A stretch of DNA of 64,000 nt from Sabethes cyaneus. Taxonomy: Eukaryota > Arthropoda > Insecta > Diptera > Culicidae. Below, piece after piece: positions 24,481-35,375 of the stretch. Under the pieces are notes generated by a model, which was not told the DNA's origin, ran no database searches, and saw nothing but the letters and a program-made list of their open reading frames with translations. Position 1 is the stretch's first letter, and each line of letters opens with the position of its first letter. Position numbers and translations under genes: made by a program. Location of the stretch: assembly GCF_943734655.1 (NCBI RefSeq), contig NC_071355.1, forward strand, positions 219,605,527 to 219,669,526, in the 5' to 3' direction.

Positions 24481-25727
24481 TTCGTCGTCTTCCAAACAGA
24501 TTCGACAAAGACTGAAGCGATTAATTAGCTTCCAACGTTCTACTTAGGGAAATTCGGACAACTTTTACGTCTAAACGATATGGCTATCAAATCATGTGCT
24601 CTGACAGCAATACGCTAGCGTGCAGTATAAAATCTGGCGTAATCAAGGTAGGTAACGTAACATCCTGCATGTAGGCAACAATGTCGCGTATAACAACTAG
24701 CTGAAAAATGAAGTAGTCGGCCCTACATTAGCATGGTTGATGCGTCTGCTGAATAAACATGAACAATAAAAAGGATATTAAGCAAATTGTAGCTTCGTAA
24801 TTGCATTTTTTTGACGTAGGACTACGTCTTACGGCAAGTTTTGAGATAGGGTGTCATTCCAAAAAATCGAAAAATGCGAGCGTCACGAAAAATGAAAGGT
24901 TTTGAGCGCTAATAGCTCAGCGGTTTTCCGATCGATTTTCAATATTCTTACACCAATCGATCGGAAAATCTTCTAAGAATTGACCCAAATGAAGAAAAGT
25001 ATGGATTCTTGATGTTGAACTATTGAAAAATAGAAAATAATGAACTTGTGTTTTACCAGAATTTTCGCTTCGTGATTGGTTGAAGGTTCTTTACGATGAT
25101 CTAAACCTATACCAATTTGATATCTGTGCTTGGGAAGTAAGCCAAAACAAGTGACAAAGTTTCCTCATTTCAACAAGATTTCTTAGCACCGCGGTCCAAC
25201 CTAGACCATTTTGACGTCCTTGCTTGGGAAGTACGCCAGAGAGAGTAATAAAGCCCCCTCGTGCCAACAGATTTCTTACGAACGCGATTAAACCTAGTCC
25301 AATTTGATGTCTGTGTTAGGGAAGTGTGCCAGAAAAAATGACACAAGTTCGTTGTGCCAACAGATCGCAAATTCTTTACTGCGAGACGATTAAACCACGG
25401 CGAACTTGATATCTGTGTTGGAAAAATATGCTACAGCTGTACTGTTCGGTTATAATACGACTCTGTATGAATACGCATGCTTGCCGTTGCATTAGAAGTG
25501 TAGTGAAAAGATGTACTGTTGATAAAATAGGATTGAATTGGTAAAATCCCTTCAACGTGGGAAACCATGGATAATAAAAACAATCTTTAATTTCAGTAAG
25601 GTAGCAGGAAAGCAATAATTTGTGTTCTTGATTTTGTTAAATTGTTGTCAAATGCACAATCTTTTGAGAATTGAAGGTATGCAATGTTACTACTTTGATA
25701 AATGTTACATACAACGCATATAGCATG

Positions 25728-27413
25728 TGTTGCGACAGCAAACGAAATAGATGCACTGTTTTTGATAGCAAGATATTTATTCGACTGTCGCAACATTCTT
25801 CAAAATTTCAGTGATCCTTTTTAGCAATAAGTTTTCCGTTCTACTGTCCAACTTTTAGGTTAGCGTTAGTCCCTGTTTGTAGTATAACAATCGATAGATT
25901 TTAATTACTTTAATAAATAATTTTAATGCACTCGCGCTATTGATAATTGGTTTTCCGTATGTGTTCGCTCGTTATGGCTTTATCACAATGCAGACCGTTT
26001 TCTTCGATGTTGGCTGATCTAGGGTGACCATCTCGGCGGTACCGGTTTCAACATCCTCCCCCCGGTGCTTCCCAAAGTCTTCGGGGACAGCACTACGATC
26101 ATCTACGTCGAGCACCGCAAGCCTAGTTGTTGGTCGCCTAAAAATGCCCTGTCGTGTCTGCACGGAAGCTTGTCGAACCCTTCCATCGACGCCCGGAAAA
26201 GTCTGGATTATTTTGCCTCGGATCCATTCGTTACGCCGCTCGCCGTCCGTCACCAGGACTAGGTCACCGACCCGTAGTGGTTTGGTTTCACTGAACCATT
26301 TCGGTTGCCTCCTAATGACTGGGAGATACTCCAGCAAGAAACGCTGCCAAAATATGTCCAGTTGGCGTTGAATACCTCCCCAGGTATCCCGTAGGTTCGT
26401 CTGAGATCCACTGCTATCAACACTCGCTGGCTTGGCTCCGCTAGACTGTCCCAAAAGGAAGTGGTTAGGAGTCAAAGCAGCAGACTCTTCGGAGTCCAAT
26501 GGTAAGTATGTCAGAGGCCTCGAATTGACAATGTTCTCTGCCTCTACAACCAGCGTCAACAGTTCTTCATCGCTCAATTTTCCCTCGTTATAAGCATCCT
26601 TCATAGCCGACTTGACAGACCGTACCAACCTTTCCCAAGCACCCCCCATATGTGGAGCCCCAGGCGGATTAAAATTCCACTTTGTTGTTGTGCTAGTAAA
26701 GGTTTCGGAGAGTCCTTTGCTGATCTGCTCTCGTAGAATGCGTTCTGCCCCCTGAAAGTTGGTGCCATTATCGCTAAATATTTCACTCGGCGGACCTCGA
26801 CGTCCGATAAATCGTCGTACGCAGGAAATGCAGGATACCGTCGACAAGCTGAAAGCAACCTCGAGATGAACAGCTCGAATCGTGAGGCATGTGAAGAGTG
26901 CTATCCATCTCTTCACCTGAGATCTCCCCACCTTCACGAAGAATGGACCAAAATAATCCAGGCCTACGTGAGTAAAAGGGGGAACGTGTACGGCCAGGCG
27001 GGCAGGAGGTAGCGCGGCCATTGGTGGATTGGTAGGACGAGCTTTACGGATTTTGCACATTTGACACTTGTAAGAGACGGTCTTTACGAGGCGACGTAAA
27101 CTCGAGATCACGTAACGTTGCCGAAGCTCGTTGACAACGGTTTCATTGTTCGCATGGTGGTAACGTCGGTGATAGTCTTCTGTCAGGAGGCTCACTGCTC
27201 GGTGTTTCGTGGGGAGAATTATTGGGTACCGAGTATCGTACGCAACATACTCCGCAGCTACTATACGACTTTGCTGTCTCAGCAACCCGATCTCATCTAT
27301 CGTTGGCATCAACGTATACAGTTGGCTTCTCCGATCAAGGGGCTCGAATTTCGCAGTCGAATAAATATCTTGCTATCAAAAACAGTGCATCTATTTCGTT
27401 TGCTGTCGCAACA
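25728..27413 (-). mobile_element. BEL/Pao-derived insertion with 60-bp inverted ends
   Basis: The element is bounded by GCATG at 25723-25727 and 27414-27418, a 5-bp target duplication as BEL integrases make. Its outer 60 bases (25728-25787 and 27354-27413) are identical in inverted orientation, both beginning TGTTGCGACAGC. A normal LTR element would have direct repeats. At the low-coordinate end the block 25728-25795 starts TGTTGCGACAG and ends CTGTCGCAACA, an LTR-like unit of only 68 bp. At the other end the 60 bp abuts the integrase coding sequence directly, with no gag, protease or reverse transcriptase. I read it as a deleted provirus that acquired the same LTR end at both termini. Confidence 0.85.
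25972..27312 (-). CDS. BEL/Pao retrotransposon integrase (C-terminal part of pol)
   Basis: This is an open frame of 446 codons with no interruption. The domains run in order: the linker typical of BEL after RNase H (TIDEIGLLRQQSRIV, AYDTRYPIILPTKHRAV), the HHCC zinc site (His48-His52/53, Cys83-Cys86), and the integrase core with Asp119 (HVGLDYFGP), Asp181 (IFSDNGTNF) and Glu227 (APHMGGAWERLV). A C-terminal beta-rich domain follows with VGDLVLV and RGKIIQTFPG. It would cut and join retrotransposon DNA to the host chromosome. The frame stays open upstream of the listed start (KFEPLDRRSQLYT), so the start is only the first usable codon of a 5'-truncated gene. The element lacks a reverse transcriptase, so it cannot copy itself. 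The unbroken frame suggests a recent insertion. Confidence 0.93.
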   Translation of the reverse strand: MMPTIDEIGLLRQQSRIVAAEYVAYDTRYPIILPTKHRAVSLLTEDYHRRYHHANNETVVNELRQRYVISSLRRLVKTVSYKCQMCKIRKARPTNPPMAALPPARLAVHVPPFTHVGLDYFGPFFVKVGRSQVKRWIALFTCLTIRAVHLEVAFSLSTVSCISCVRRFIGRRGPPSEIFSDNGTNFQGAERILREQISKGLSETFTSTTTKWNFNPPGAPHMGGAWERLVRSVKSAMKDAYNEGKLSDEELLTLVVEAENIVNSRPLTYLPLDSEESAALTPNHFLLGQSSGAKPASVDSSGSQTNLRDTWGGIQRQLDIFWQRFLLEYLPVIRRQPKWFSETKPLRVGDLVLVTDGERRNEWIRGKIIQTFPGVDGRVRQASVQTRQGIFRRPTTRLAVLDVDDRSAVPEDFGKHRGEDVETGTAEMVTLDQPTSKKTVCIVIKP

Positions 27414-27544
27414 GCATGTATACATGAAGAATCGAATGATTACAAGCATGAATACATGCTACTATCACTACAAAGAGACTTACGTGTCCTGCGTCACCTA
27501 TATATGCGGTCGTGTCTTGTACACAACCCCTCTGATTTTTTGTT

Positions 27545-29400
27545 AAACGCGAATAACCAATATTTGGTTAAAACGTCTTTAATAAAATTTAAAAAAAAAA
27601 ACAAAAAAAAACAACTTTTTTCTCTGTTTTATAAAAGCTGAAGCATTGTTTTGCGTTATTATGTTCATTTCTCAAGAATTTCTCATAATAAACTTCCGCA
27701 CACATTGTTCCGTTAATCGACTGTGGATTACGGATACGAACATTATTTTCTATTCACGAAAATTGCTGGTAATATTATTAGGCTTTTGCTGATTTAGTCT
27801 CCAGAGAAATCGAAAATTATTGGTATTGTTTTAATCCGACATCCAAACAGTGGTAAATTTTCAATAAGAGTTGGATCAAGTAAGAATGGTACAGTAGGAC
27901 CTAGCTTAGCGGCATTTGCGGATGGTGTGCAAGAAATGGACAAAATCCTATTTTTTTTCCAATTATTAACCACTATGCATTAGAACACAAAAATAGTAAC
28001 ATTTAGTTATTTAATTAATCAAACATTATGAATGTGGGTATTTTGAAAGGCATACGAAGTAATATGGGGTAAATTTGCTTTTTGTTGAGATCTATAAGCT
28101 TAAATTTGATGAGTGATTTCTTAATTCACACTGTAAGCATTCGACGTATTTTGGATCTACTAAGAGTTGGATTTTATGAGGTAATTTTACTATTCCAAAT
28201 ATTTGTTTGCTAACAATCATGTTTACACATATTTGAAGATAATGAAATATATTTGGGTTTTGATTGTTTGGAGTGCTGCGATAATATAGATATTCTCAGA
28301 TATTATTCAAAAACCGAGAAGTGGGCAACAATTGGGTGGTGAGCAGCAATTGGCAAACTACCCTAATTCTCCTCATATACGGGAGCTTGACTGTCTCTTT
28401 GAATGTGTAGTTGCATCTCGCTATGTAAGCACACACCGATCTCTTGCACTCTCATGCAACTGCCATATGGAGCGTTTGTAAAATTGGTGCGAACTATTGT
28501 CTGTCTTTTGCACTCTTTTATAAAACTTTATTCTGCTTCACAGAAAGAACAAACTTTCGCAGGTAGCAGCTCCATTTTTCACCCAAAGCGATCTATCAAT
28601 GTTGTCTCAGTTCATGATGTTATCAATCGTTTCACTTTGCAAAAGGTCAAATTAAACTAATTCAATCGCATTATTTTGTTCATGGGAACTATCAATGCAC
28701 AGCCAGATAATTAGAGAACTGAATTAGTTCTATTAAAACTTCCTTCTGCTACGAAATTTTTGTTAACGGAAGGGAGTTTTATCGGGCCTGTTGGAAATTG
28801 CGATTCGATCAAAATAGTAAATTTTAAAACAGCCAAGCCACAAGATTAATCTTGTTGAAATCCAAGTGACTTTGGTTAATTCAATCTTTATATTAATGGA
28901 TGCATATTCAGTTTTATAATTCAGTATAAACGTGGAATAATAAGTTTGTTGCTCATTGGCCCGCGGTGATCAATTTCACCCGACTGATCAATTTCGCCCG
29001 AAGGGACGGTATTTCTTCGGGAGCTTGGTGGATCTTCAACTACTTCGTCTACTATCGAGCTCTCTGAAGAGTCATCGTGGTGTAGGTTCCGTAAAAGTCT
29101 GGTACTGGGAAAAGGTTCATACGTTTACTATTGAGCACTGTTACAGCATGCAGGACCACGATAAGGATTCCATCCGGACCGGGTACCTTCTTGATTTTTA
29201 GCCAGTTAGTTCGGCGTTAGAGTTCAATGACTAGACGAAACCCCTCTCCCCTCGTCTCACAGAGAGGATTCTGTCTAGGATGTGATGAGGTTTGACAGTG
29301 GACTCTGTCGAATCTCTACATAATAAAACACCATTCGAAAGCAGCTCCATCAAAGCGAATCTATGCTGCTTAAAGCAATTTAGCGCCTAGATGGAGAGTT
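27545..29400. other. unassigned AT-rich DNA
   Basis: No recognisable protein or repeat ends. Around 28310-28365 the text GTGGGCAACAATTGGGTGG and GCAGCAATTGGC hints at an inverted-repeat end, but no partner was found. Confidence 0.5.
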
Positions 29401-29759
29401 GGCACATCACGTTCAATGTCAGTGAGATCTTGCTTATGATATATTAACCACGGTAAGGACTAATGGACATGGCATGGATGAATGGATCGCACTCGACGCT
29501 TTGGGCTAGAGGTCATGGTATCGCATTTTCTCAATAGGTAAGGGCGGCACCTTGCTGAAATGACGTCCCAATAAAACTTGGTAGGTCTTCGTTATACGTT
29601 CAAAGTTCAGCACCTTAGGTGATGGGATAGTCGGCTCAGATGACACTTCCTGGCTTGCACTGATCTGGTTCAAGCTCTGGTTCTGGCTCTGGCTCGGGTC
29701 CCTATAAAAGATCTGAGTCAACCCGTGCATGACCTCATCGCTTGTAAAGGTTGGAGCAC

Positions 29760-30990
29760 AACAAGGTTTCAAAGAACCATGAGTGAAGATATCGGCACGA
29801 AGAAGCGTTCCAAGAAAATGGAAACACCAGCCGGAGAAATCCAAGACAACAAGAGCCCAACTGGAGATGCAAGGACCAACAAGGAGTGGTGAGCTGTAAA
29901 AAAAACCACCCTGGCTCTGGGCCTGGCGAGTACCCGCGGTAGCAAGCCTCTAGGAAAGCAAAAAGGAGGGCATACCACTGTGCTACAGAGCCAAATGTTC
30001 ACATCGAAGCTCGGTGGTAACGGTCACCGAGATGTGATGGCGGATATAAAGGAGAAGATGGATGAGCTCTACGAGTTTATCAAGAAAAGCACAATGCTTA
30101 CACGCAAATAAAGCAGCTGGTCATGAGAATCAAAACAGCTATGATTACAGCTGAATACGACCAGAAGGATCTGAGCTGAGACTGCTGCACATGCACCGAG
30201 CGAAGCTACAAAGAAGAGAGCTGCCGAAGTACATGAGACGCGGAAAGGACGTCCAGACCTTAATCTACGTTCATATAAAAGGAAAAGAGAAACGTTTGAT
30301 GAAGAAGAAAAGCAGATGATTAAGAACAACAAAGAAGAGGATCCGGACCAGGGAAAATGCAGTGGATCCTGTCGTCCTGTCATAAGTCAGACAAGAGAGC
30401 ATTGAAACTCAAATTGTTGCTTAGGCTGAGATGAAGAAGCTCGGCGAAAAAGTAGTGAGGACCGGCTCGACCCTAAATATAGAGAAATGGGCGATGTGCC
30501 GATGGCAGTCTGGCTGAGAAAGGCCTACGGTGGAACACAGACGGCGGCGAATCGCATGTCGGCGGTTGCAGCGCCCAAGCTACTAAAAAAGGGCAAAATC
30601 AAGGCCGGATGGTCAGTGTGTGCGCTCCGCTAAAAACCATCCCTCGCGTAGCCAAGCAAGTGGAGAGATGCGTCAAGTACTGGGGCTCCAAGTACCAAGC
30701 GCGAAGAACCGGATAGATCCAAATCGTGCCAGCAATGCGGCGAGAAGTGCCATTTTGCAAACGACAGCACAAAAAAGAAAAGGAAAATATTCGCAGAACG
30801 GGGCGCTCCCAATGCTCAGCTTATCAAACGACAAACGCGGGTCACTAGTGGTAGAGGTAACCCAGATCAATCTCAGTCATTGCGACATACCACTGTTGTG
30901 ACAAGGCAATCGACAACGGAATCGTTGTGTGATATTGCAATAATTGCAGAGCCATACCGAGTTCCATCTGGAAACGGTAGCTGGGAAGCT
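29760..30990 (+). pseudogene. R1/Loa-type retrotransposon ORF1 and start of ORF2
   Basis: Plus-strand frames give MADIKEKMDELYEFIKKSTM, LVMRIKTAMITAEYDQKDLS, then SEATKKRAAEVHETRKGRPD and LNLRSYKRKRETFDEEEK, PMAVWLRKAYGGTQTAANRM, LKKGKIKAGWSVCALR, and a damaged zinc knuckle (CQQCGEKCHFANDS, last Cys lost). ORF2 begins near 30860 with QINLSHCDIPLL, then IAIIAEPYRVPSGNGSW in another frame, the usual opening of an R1-clade endonuclease. The match stops at about 30990, so the rest of ORF2 is missing. Frame changes and stops show decay. ORF1 of this type is an RNA-binding gag-like protein. Confidence 0.75.
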
Positions 30991-30999
30991 TTTCGATGC

Positions 31000-33380
31000 A
31001 TTATTGCATGAAAATCAAAACTTGAGCTTTTTTGAGTGTATTTTCATTGAAACTAATTAGTTTGTTTATCTGTAAGCTCACTGATACAAACCCAATCACA
31101 CAAACAGTAACCACAGAATAAATAATATTCAAAATTTTAAAGCTGAAACTTAAAGTTTTTCCACTAATCTCCACATTCCCTTTAAGCAAACTGATTGGCT
31201 TTCCTTCGTGCGATTATTTATGGCTATAGCACTCCTAAGGGGTTCACAAAATAAACGTAGCGGAAATTTTGTCTACGAATGATTAGTTTGCAAAACAAAC
31301 CAGGCGTCAGCAGGACTATGTTGACCCCGGTCGTCGTCGTCGGTCACACATCAGCTACGGATAAATCTTGCCAAAATATATATTTATCTAGGACAACGTT
31401 TCACCCGGGCCAGTCCATTCCTTCGTGACAGGCATTTGTCACCATTATTAGGTCTCAAACAAACAGTGCTGGTAACCACAAAATGATTTTGCCTTCTAGT
31501 TCGAAACTTGCTAGATTTATCTTAAACGAATGTAGGAGTTGCATGCATTACAATTTCTTACTGCATGACAATTGCATTACATGGTTTGCACAGTGCAAAT
31601 ATTATTTTTGCTTCGGCTACAATGCTGTTTGAATGAGCGAGTTTGCTAAACATCCTTCTTGCGAACAGTGGTAATTGATGCTGTGCATTTGAGTGAATAA
31701 TTCATTGAGGCTCCACCTGGCTTCCCGGAGGGAACATAACGAAAGCACGAGAAAATATACTGTAGACTGTAGAGGGTTGAGCGATTTCTATCATTCAAAG
31801 GGTACAACCTCAGTAATTGTATGTCTGAGGTTTACTGAGTAATTTAAATGTTTTCAGTTGAAGATATGGTGATGAGAAAAAAGAAAATACAATATGAATA
31901 ATTAAATTGGTATAAAAATCAGACAAATGCAATGGAAATTAATTGCATTTTCTCTGTTTATTTCAAGGCGAAATAAACTAACAATTAGTAACAGCGCATG
32001 AAATTCGCATTTCATTTGAAATATACCGCTTCTTTTATGTGTGTTGTATATAGGGTAGACGCACCATTAGTGGTGGTAGTACCAGTAGTGGTGGAAACTC
32101 GAATTATTCCATTATTTTTACAGATTTTGGTACAAGTTTGATAAGTATCGAACTACCAGTAACAGTATTATTTGACAAGTACCCTAAGCTACCCTAAGCT
32201 CAAATTAGTAATAATTATTCAAAATCTTTTATCCTAATTAACCTAAAATATTCTGAAAAATCATGACACGTTTAAACAAGTCACACTTAAGTTTATTAAA
32301 ATGCCTTGCCATATGGAAAATGTGAGAGGCAAATAAGTGCCGAAAATATAAACACCTCGGAATACGTTTAATCATCGACGGCGCTATCCTCGCTTGTAAA
32401 CACTTGATTTACATATCATGACCACCTGTGAAAAAAAAACAACAACGATAAGCCGTCTACTTTTAAATTCCCATCAGCATATTTCGCTAAACAAACGAAT
32501 GCGTGGAAACGACGCGCGCGGGTAAAAGAGCTGCAACATGCAACATTCAAAAGGGGCACGAACAAGCCGGACAGAAACACGTTTCTGGCTAATTGACGCA
32601 GTCATAACTTGCCATCATCGTGAACAACGGTGAACAAAACTGCATCCGAAAGTGGGTTTTATGTAAAATTAATTGAAAATTTTATTTTCAACAATGATTT
32701 GCAAGGGTGATTTAATGGAAGATGCACGCCGTCGCTCTCATGTCGTCGGTGCATTTTAATGATCGCTTTCCGGCGATTTCGTTTCACCTACCGAATACGA
32801 CGGGTTTGATGATGAGTCTTTATAACTTACGGCCGGGTGAAGCGAGTTTCTTCCTGCAGGTAATTATTCTGTACCGTACGGTGACATCATCAGGATCCAA
32901 ATTTCAATCGTAATGAGCGATTAACGTGAACATTTTTTACTGACGATAATTATGGCTTATTTTGTGAATTACCTTCAACAATTAGTCAATGTAAACCACC
33001 AACGAATTTTATATGACTTATGGCCGATTGCGGATCTTGCCAGAGTTAAGTTATATGAACTTAATTTGGAGTTTCGTAGCAATATCTTGACAATAATTAC
33101 GATCAAAGGTTAAATTGAAATAATTGACCCAGGCTAGGCTGTAACAAGAAGTCGTCATTTAATTTTGATGCAACAAGATATGTGAACAAATATTAATGGC
33201 AGCACTCTTTACAAATAAACTATTTATTAAAAAGAAGCCAACAATTGTAAGTAATTTTGAAACGCTATTTCAATTTTTCCTTTCAAACGTCAACATTAAC
33301 GATTAACGAAATCGTCCATCACGGCAATAACAATGTAATGATAACAAAAATGAAAAACAAAAGAAATTAGAAGACTGAAC
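31000..33380. other. unassigned DNA
   Basis: No coding region was recognised. Small items are a (GTC)n run near 31331-31340 and a short GTAGTGGTGG-type repeat at 32067-32100 that may be one end of an unrecognised element (no partner found). Confidence 0.5.
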
Positions 33381-33397
33381 GATAATACTGAAAAAAA

Positions 33398-33531
33398 TGG
33401 GGTCAGTCCCGGCGTAGTGGTTAGCATTCACGCCTCTCACGCCGAGGACCCGGGTTCAAATCCCAACCCCGCAGAAGTCACGAATGACCCAAGCTGGTTA
33501 AAGTGACTATAATCAAAAACAAAAAAAAATT
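33398..33531 (+). mobile_element. complete tRNA-Glu-like SINE with target duplication
   Basis: The head GGGGTCAGTCCCGGCG continues with an A-box region (TAGTGGTTAGCATTC) and a clean B box (GGGTTCAAATCC, 33452-33463). It resembles tRNA-Glu with a CTC-containing anticodon loop. A short body ends AAAGTGACTATAATC and an A-rich tail follows. ATACTGAAAA flanks both sides (33385-33394 and 33532-33541), a target-site duplication consistent with LINE-driven insertion. The Pol III promoter boxes look intact. Feilai-type mosquito SINEs are similar in design, but I cannot confirm the family. Confidence 0.82.
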
Positions 33532-33541
33532 ATACTGAAAA

Positions 33542-34470
33542 GAGATTCAGTAGAGACTGACCAATTTTGGTCATTTGTTAGTATCAAAATTCGTAGTTTT
33601 TATAAACACAGCTGCACATTATTTCTTTTTTCCTAGTGCTACCGTGAAAACTGTCACCTAAGACACGTGTGCGGACACTACGCGGGAGACCAGACAGTGT
33701 TTTTCGACAGTCCAGCACCGTGTCCAGCATACGTGTTCCCGAGCTGAGAACATTATCCTCCTAAATCAGAAGTTTTCGGCTAAATTAATCGACAAACTGT
33801 AACTTCGAGTTAGTTTCAGACTTTCTCCCGAGCGGATATAATATATTGTAAAACTTTTACCGTATCTGAACTTGGTCAGCACGGCGGCGGGAGCGGACCG
33901 TAAACTTTCCGGGCACGCATTTCGGCCGTTAGCGCTTTCTCGGCCATCCTGTTCGGCTGGTTGATAACGTCCAAAAGGTTGGTAACCTTTTGGGTTACAA
34001 ATCTGTCAGACGTAACTGTGACTACGGCTATTTTTTTCTGTTAACCAGATTGCTATCCGAAATGGTGGTGATGGGTTTCACCATCGTCAATCGCAACTTT
34101 TCAACAATATTGACCCTCTGGGTTGTTTGGCAGTCTTCTACTCGATGAAGTTTTCGGTGATTGTACGAAGTCAGAACCAGAAAATTTCTTTTCTAATGAA
34201 GATTGAGATCACTGTTCAATTCTTTTCTTAAATATTGACATCATTTATTCAATGAGAAAGTTGGTAGAAACGCCATTTAATTCTACTGCAATGCATTTCC
34301 GACCGCTACTGATGAAGCCTTCAAGGTAAGGCAAGGTCAAATGCGTATGTGTCGGAATAATAAAATCACTAGTACCTATAGTTTGTTTTGGTCAGTGACC
34401 GGTTGAAATTGCGCAATACAGTTCCCATAGTGGTCATTAGCCTTTTATCCAGCAACTCCTCTTCCTATCT
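33542..34470. other. unassigned DNA
   Basis: Moderately GC-rich patches but no recognisable coding or repeat structure. Confidence 0.45.
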
Positions 34471-34479
34471 CCACGTGGT

Positions 34480-34890
34480 ACCAGCCGGAATACGAGCAAC
34501 CGCGGAGCGGAGATCGAGAAACCAACCCCGGTGGAAACTAAGGTCGTATACTGACAAGGAAGCAGGCGCTGTAGTGTCTCGGCACTATGTGATGACAGCC
34601 CCATCACGAGACTCGGTAGCGTGGCCCTAGTAAGTCAACCTACGGAAATCTACGGACTACGGATGATCAACGAAATTTGACTCTGAACATTCGTCATGGA
34701 CAAGGGCGACGAAATAAGAACATGGAATGGATACTTGGTACCTGGAATTGCAGGCCATTGACGGGTGCTACTCGACCATTTAGTACCCCGAAAGGTCGCC
34801 ATCGTGGCTCTGTAGGAGATCTGTCGCAAAGACGAAAAGGTGTGGTGGTTCCGCGACGACAACGCCCTATTTAACCAGAGCACACAGTGG
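34480..34890 (+). pseudogene. RTE-type retrotransposon 5' end and endonuclease start
   Basis: At 34720 the plus strand encodes MEWILGTWNCRPLTGATR, the usual 'GTWNVRSL' opening of an RTE-type AP-endonuclease, followed one frame over by YLVPRKVAIVAL. The 34480-34690 sequence ahead of it looks like the untranslated leader of this family. The endonuclease is cut short near 34890. It may be the same original element as the reverse transcriptase at 36540-38190, now separated by later insertions and deletion. Confidence 0.55.
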
Positions 34891-35009
34891 TCCAAAAAGG
34901 CGAAAAATTTAACTTTTTTCCTAGCATCTTTTGCTTTCATTTTATCATTCATGGTCTTCAGCACTTTTGTTCGTGTGAATATCCCCCTCACTCTAAAAGT
35001 GTCAAAAGT

Positions 35010-35135
35010 GCAGAAGGTTGTAGATCTCTAGGACCTTTTCTTCCAAAGCTCGTGGCTCGTGGAGTTAAGGAAAAATAAAGCTTAAATAAACGATAACTCT
35101 GTAAGGAAAGGTCCTAGAGATTTGTAACCTTCTGC
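35010..35135. repeat. foldback, ~30-bp imperfect inverted repeat
   Basis: GCAGAAGGTTGTAGATCTCT with AGGACCTTTTC (from 35010) recurs inverted at about 35104-35135 with about three mismatches. The loop is roughly 60 bases. No coding function is seen. Confidence 0.7.
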
Positions 35136-35375
35136 AAAAACGTGTGTTTTGAGTCCTTTAATAATAACCTAGAATCATGTATTCTTGTAAAATGCAACAA
35201 ACATAAGCTAAGCATGAAAAACTAATTTTTAAGGAATTTCTGTAGAAAATGCTTTATAGCTCTGCACTCGATATAGATAGAAATGTAATTTCTTTGGCAA
35301 AGTTGTTTGCCTTTATATTTTCTATAACTCCGCCGAAGAAACCATGCGTCTGTCTACTAACGCAAAAAAGTAGAC

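Larger units (their letters stand above)
24811..27541 (-). repeat. 1.05-kb dispersed repeat, copy 2, split by a BEL insertion
   Basis: This is the reverse complement of 16899-17953, in two parts: 24811-25727 and 27414-27541. The ~95-bp internal units and the ATCGATCGG hairpin are kept. The gap is filled exactly by the BEL-derived element 25728-27413, flanked by GCATG. Without that element the repeat would be about 1,045 bp, close to copy 1. Confidence 0.85.

Noticed and set aside
26024..27641. Plus-strand frames of 115-142 codons opposite the BEL integrase
   Set aside because: Shadows of the minus-strand integrase, which alone carries the domain motifs.
29506..29844. 112-codon minus-strand frame
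   Set aside because: Overlaps the start of the plus-strand R1-type ORF1 remnant and has no recognisable domain of its own, so it is treated as an opposite-strand shadow.
32067..32100. GTAGTGGTGG iterations as the end of a fourth iterated-motif element
   Set aside because: No inverted partner end could be found within several kilobases.
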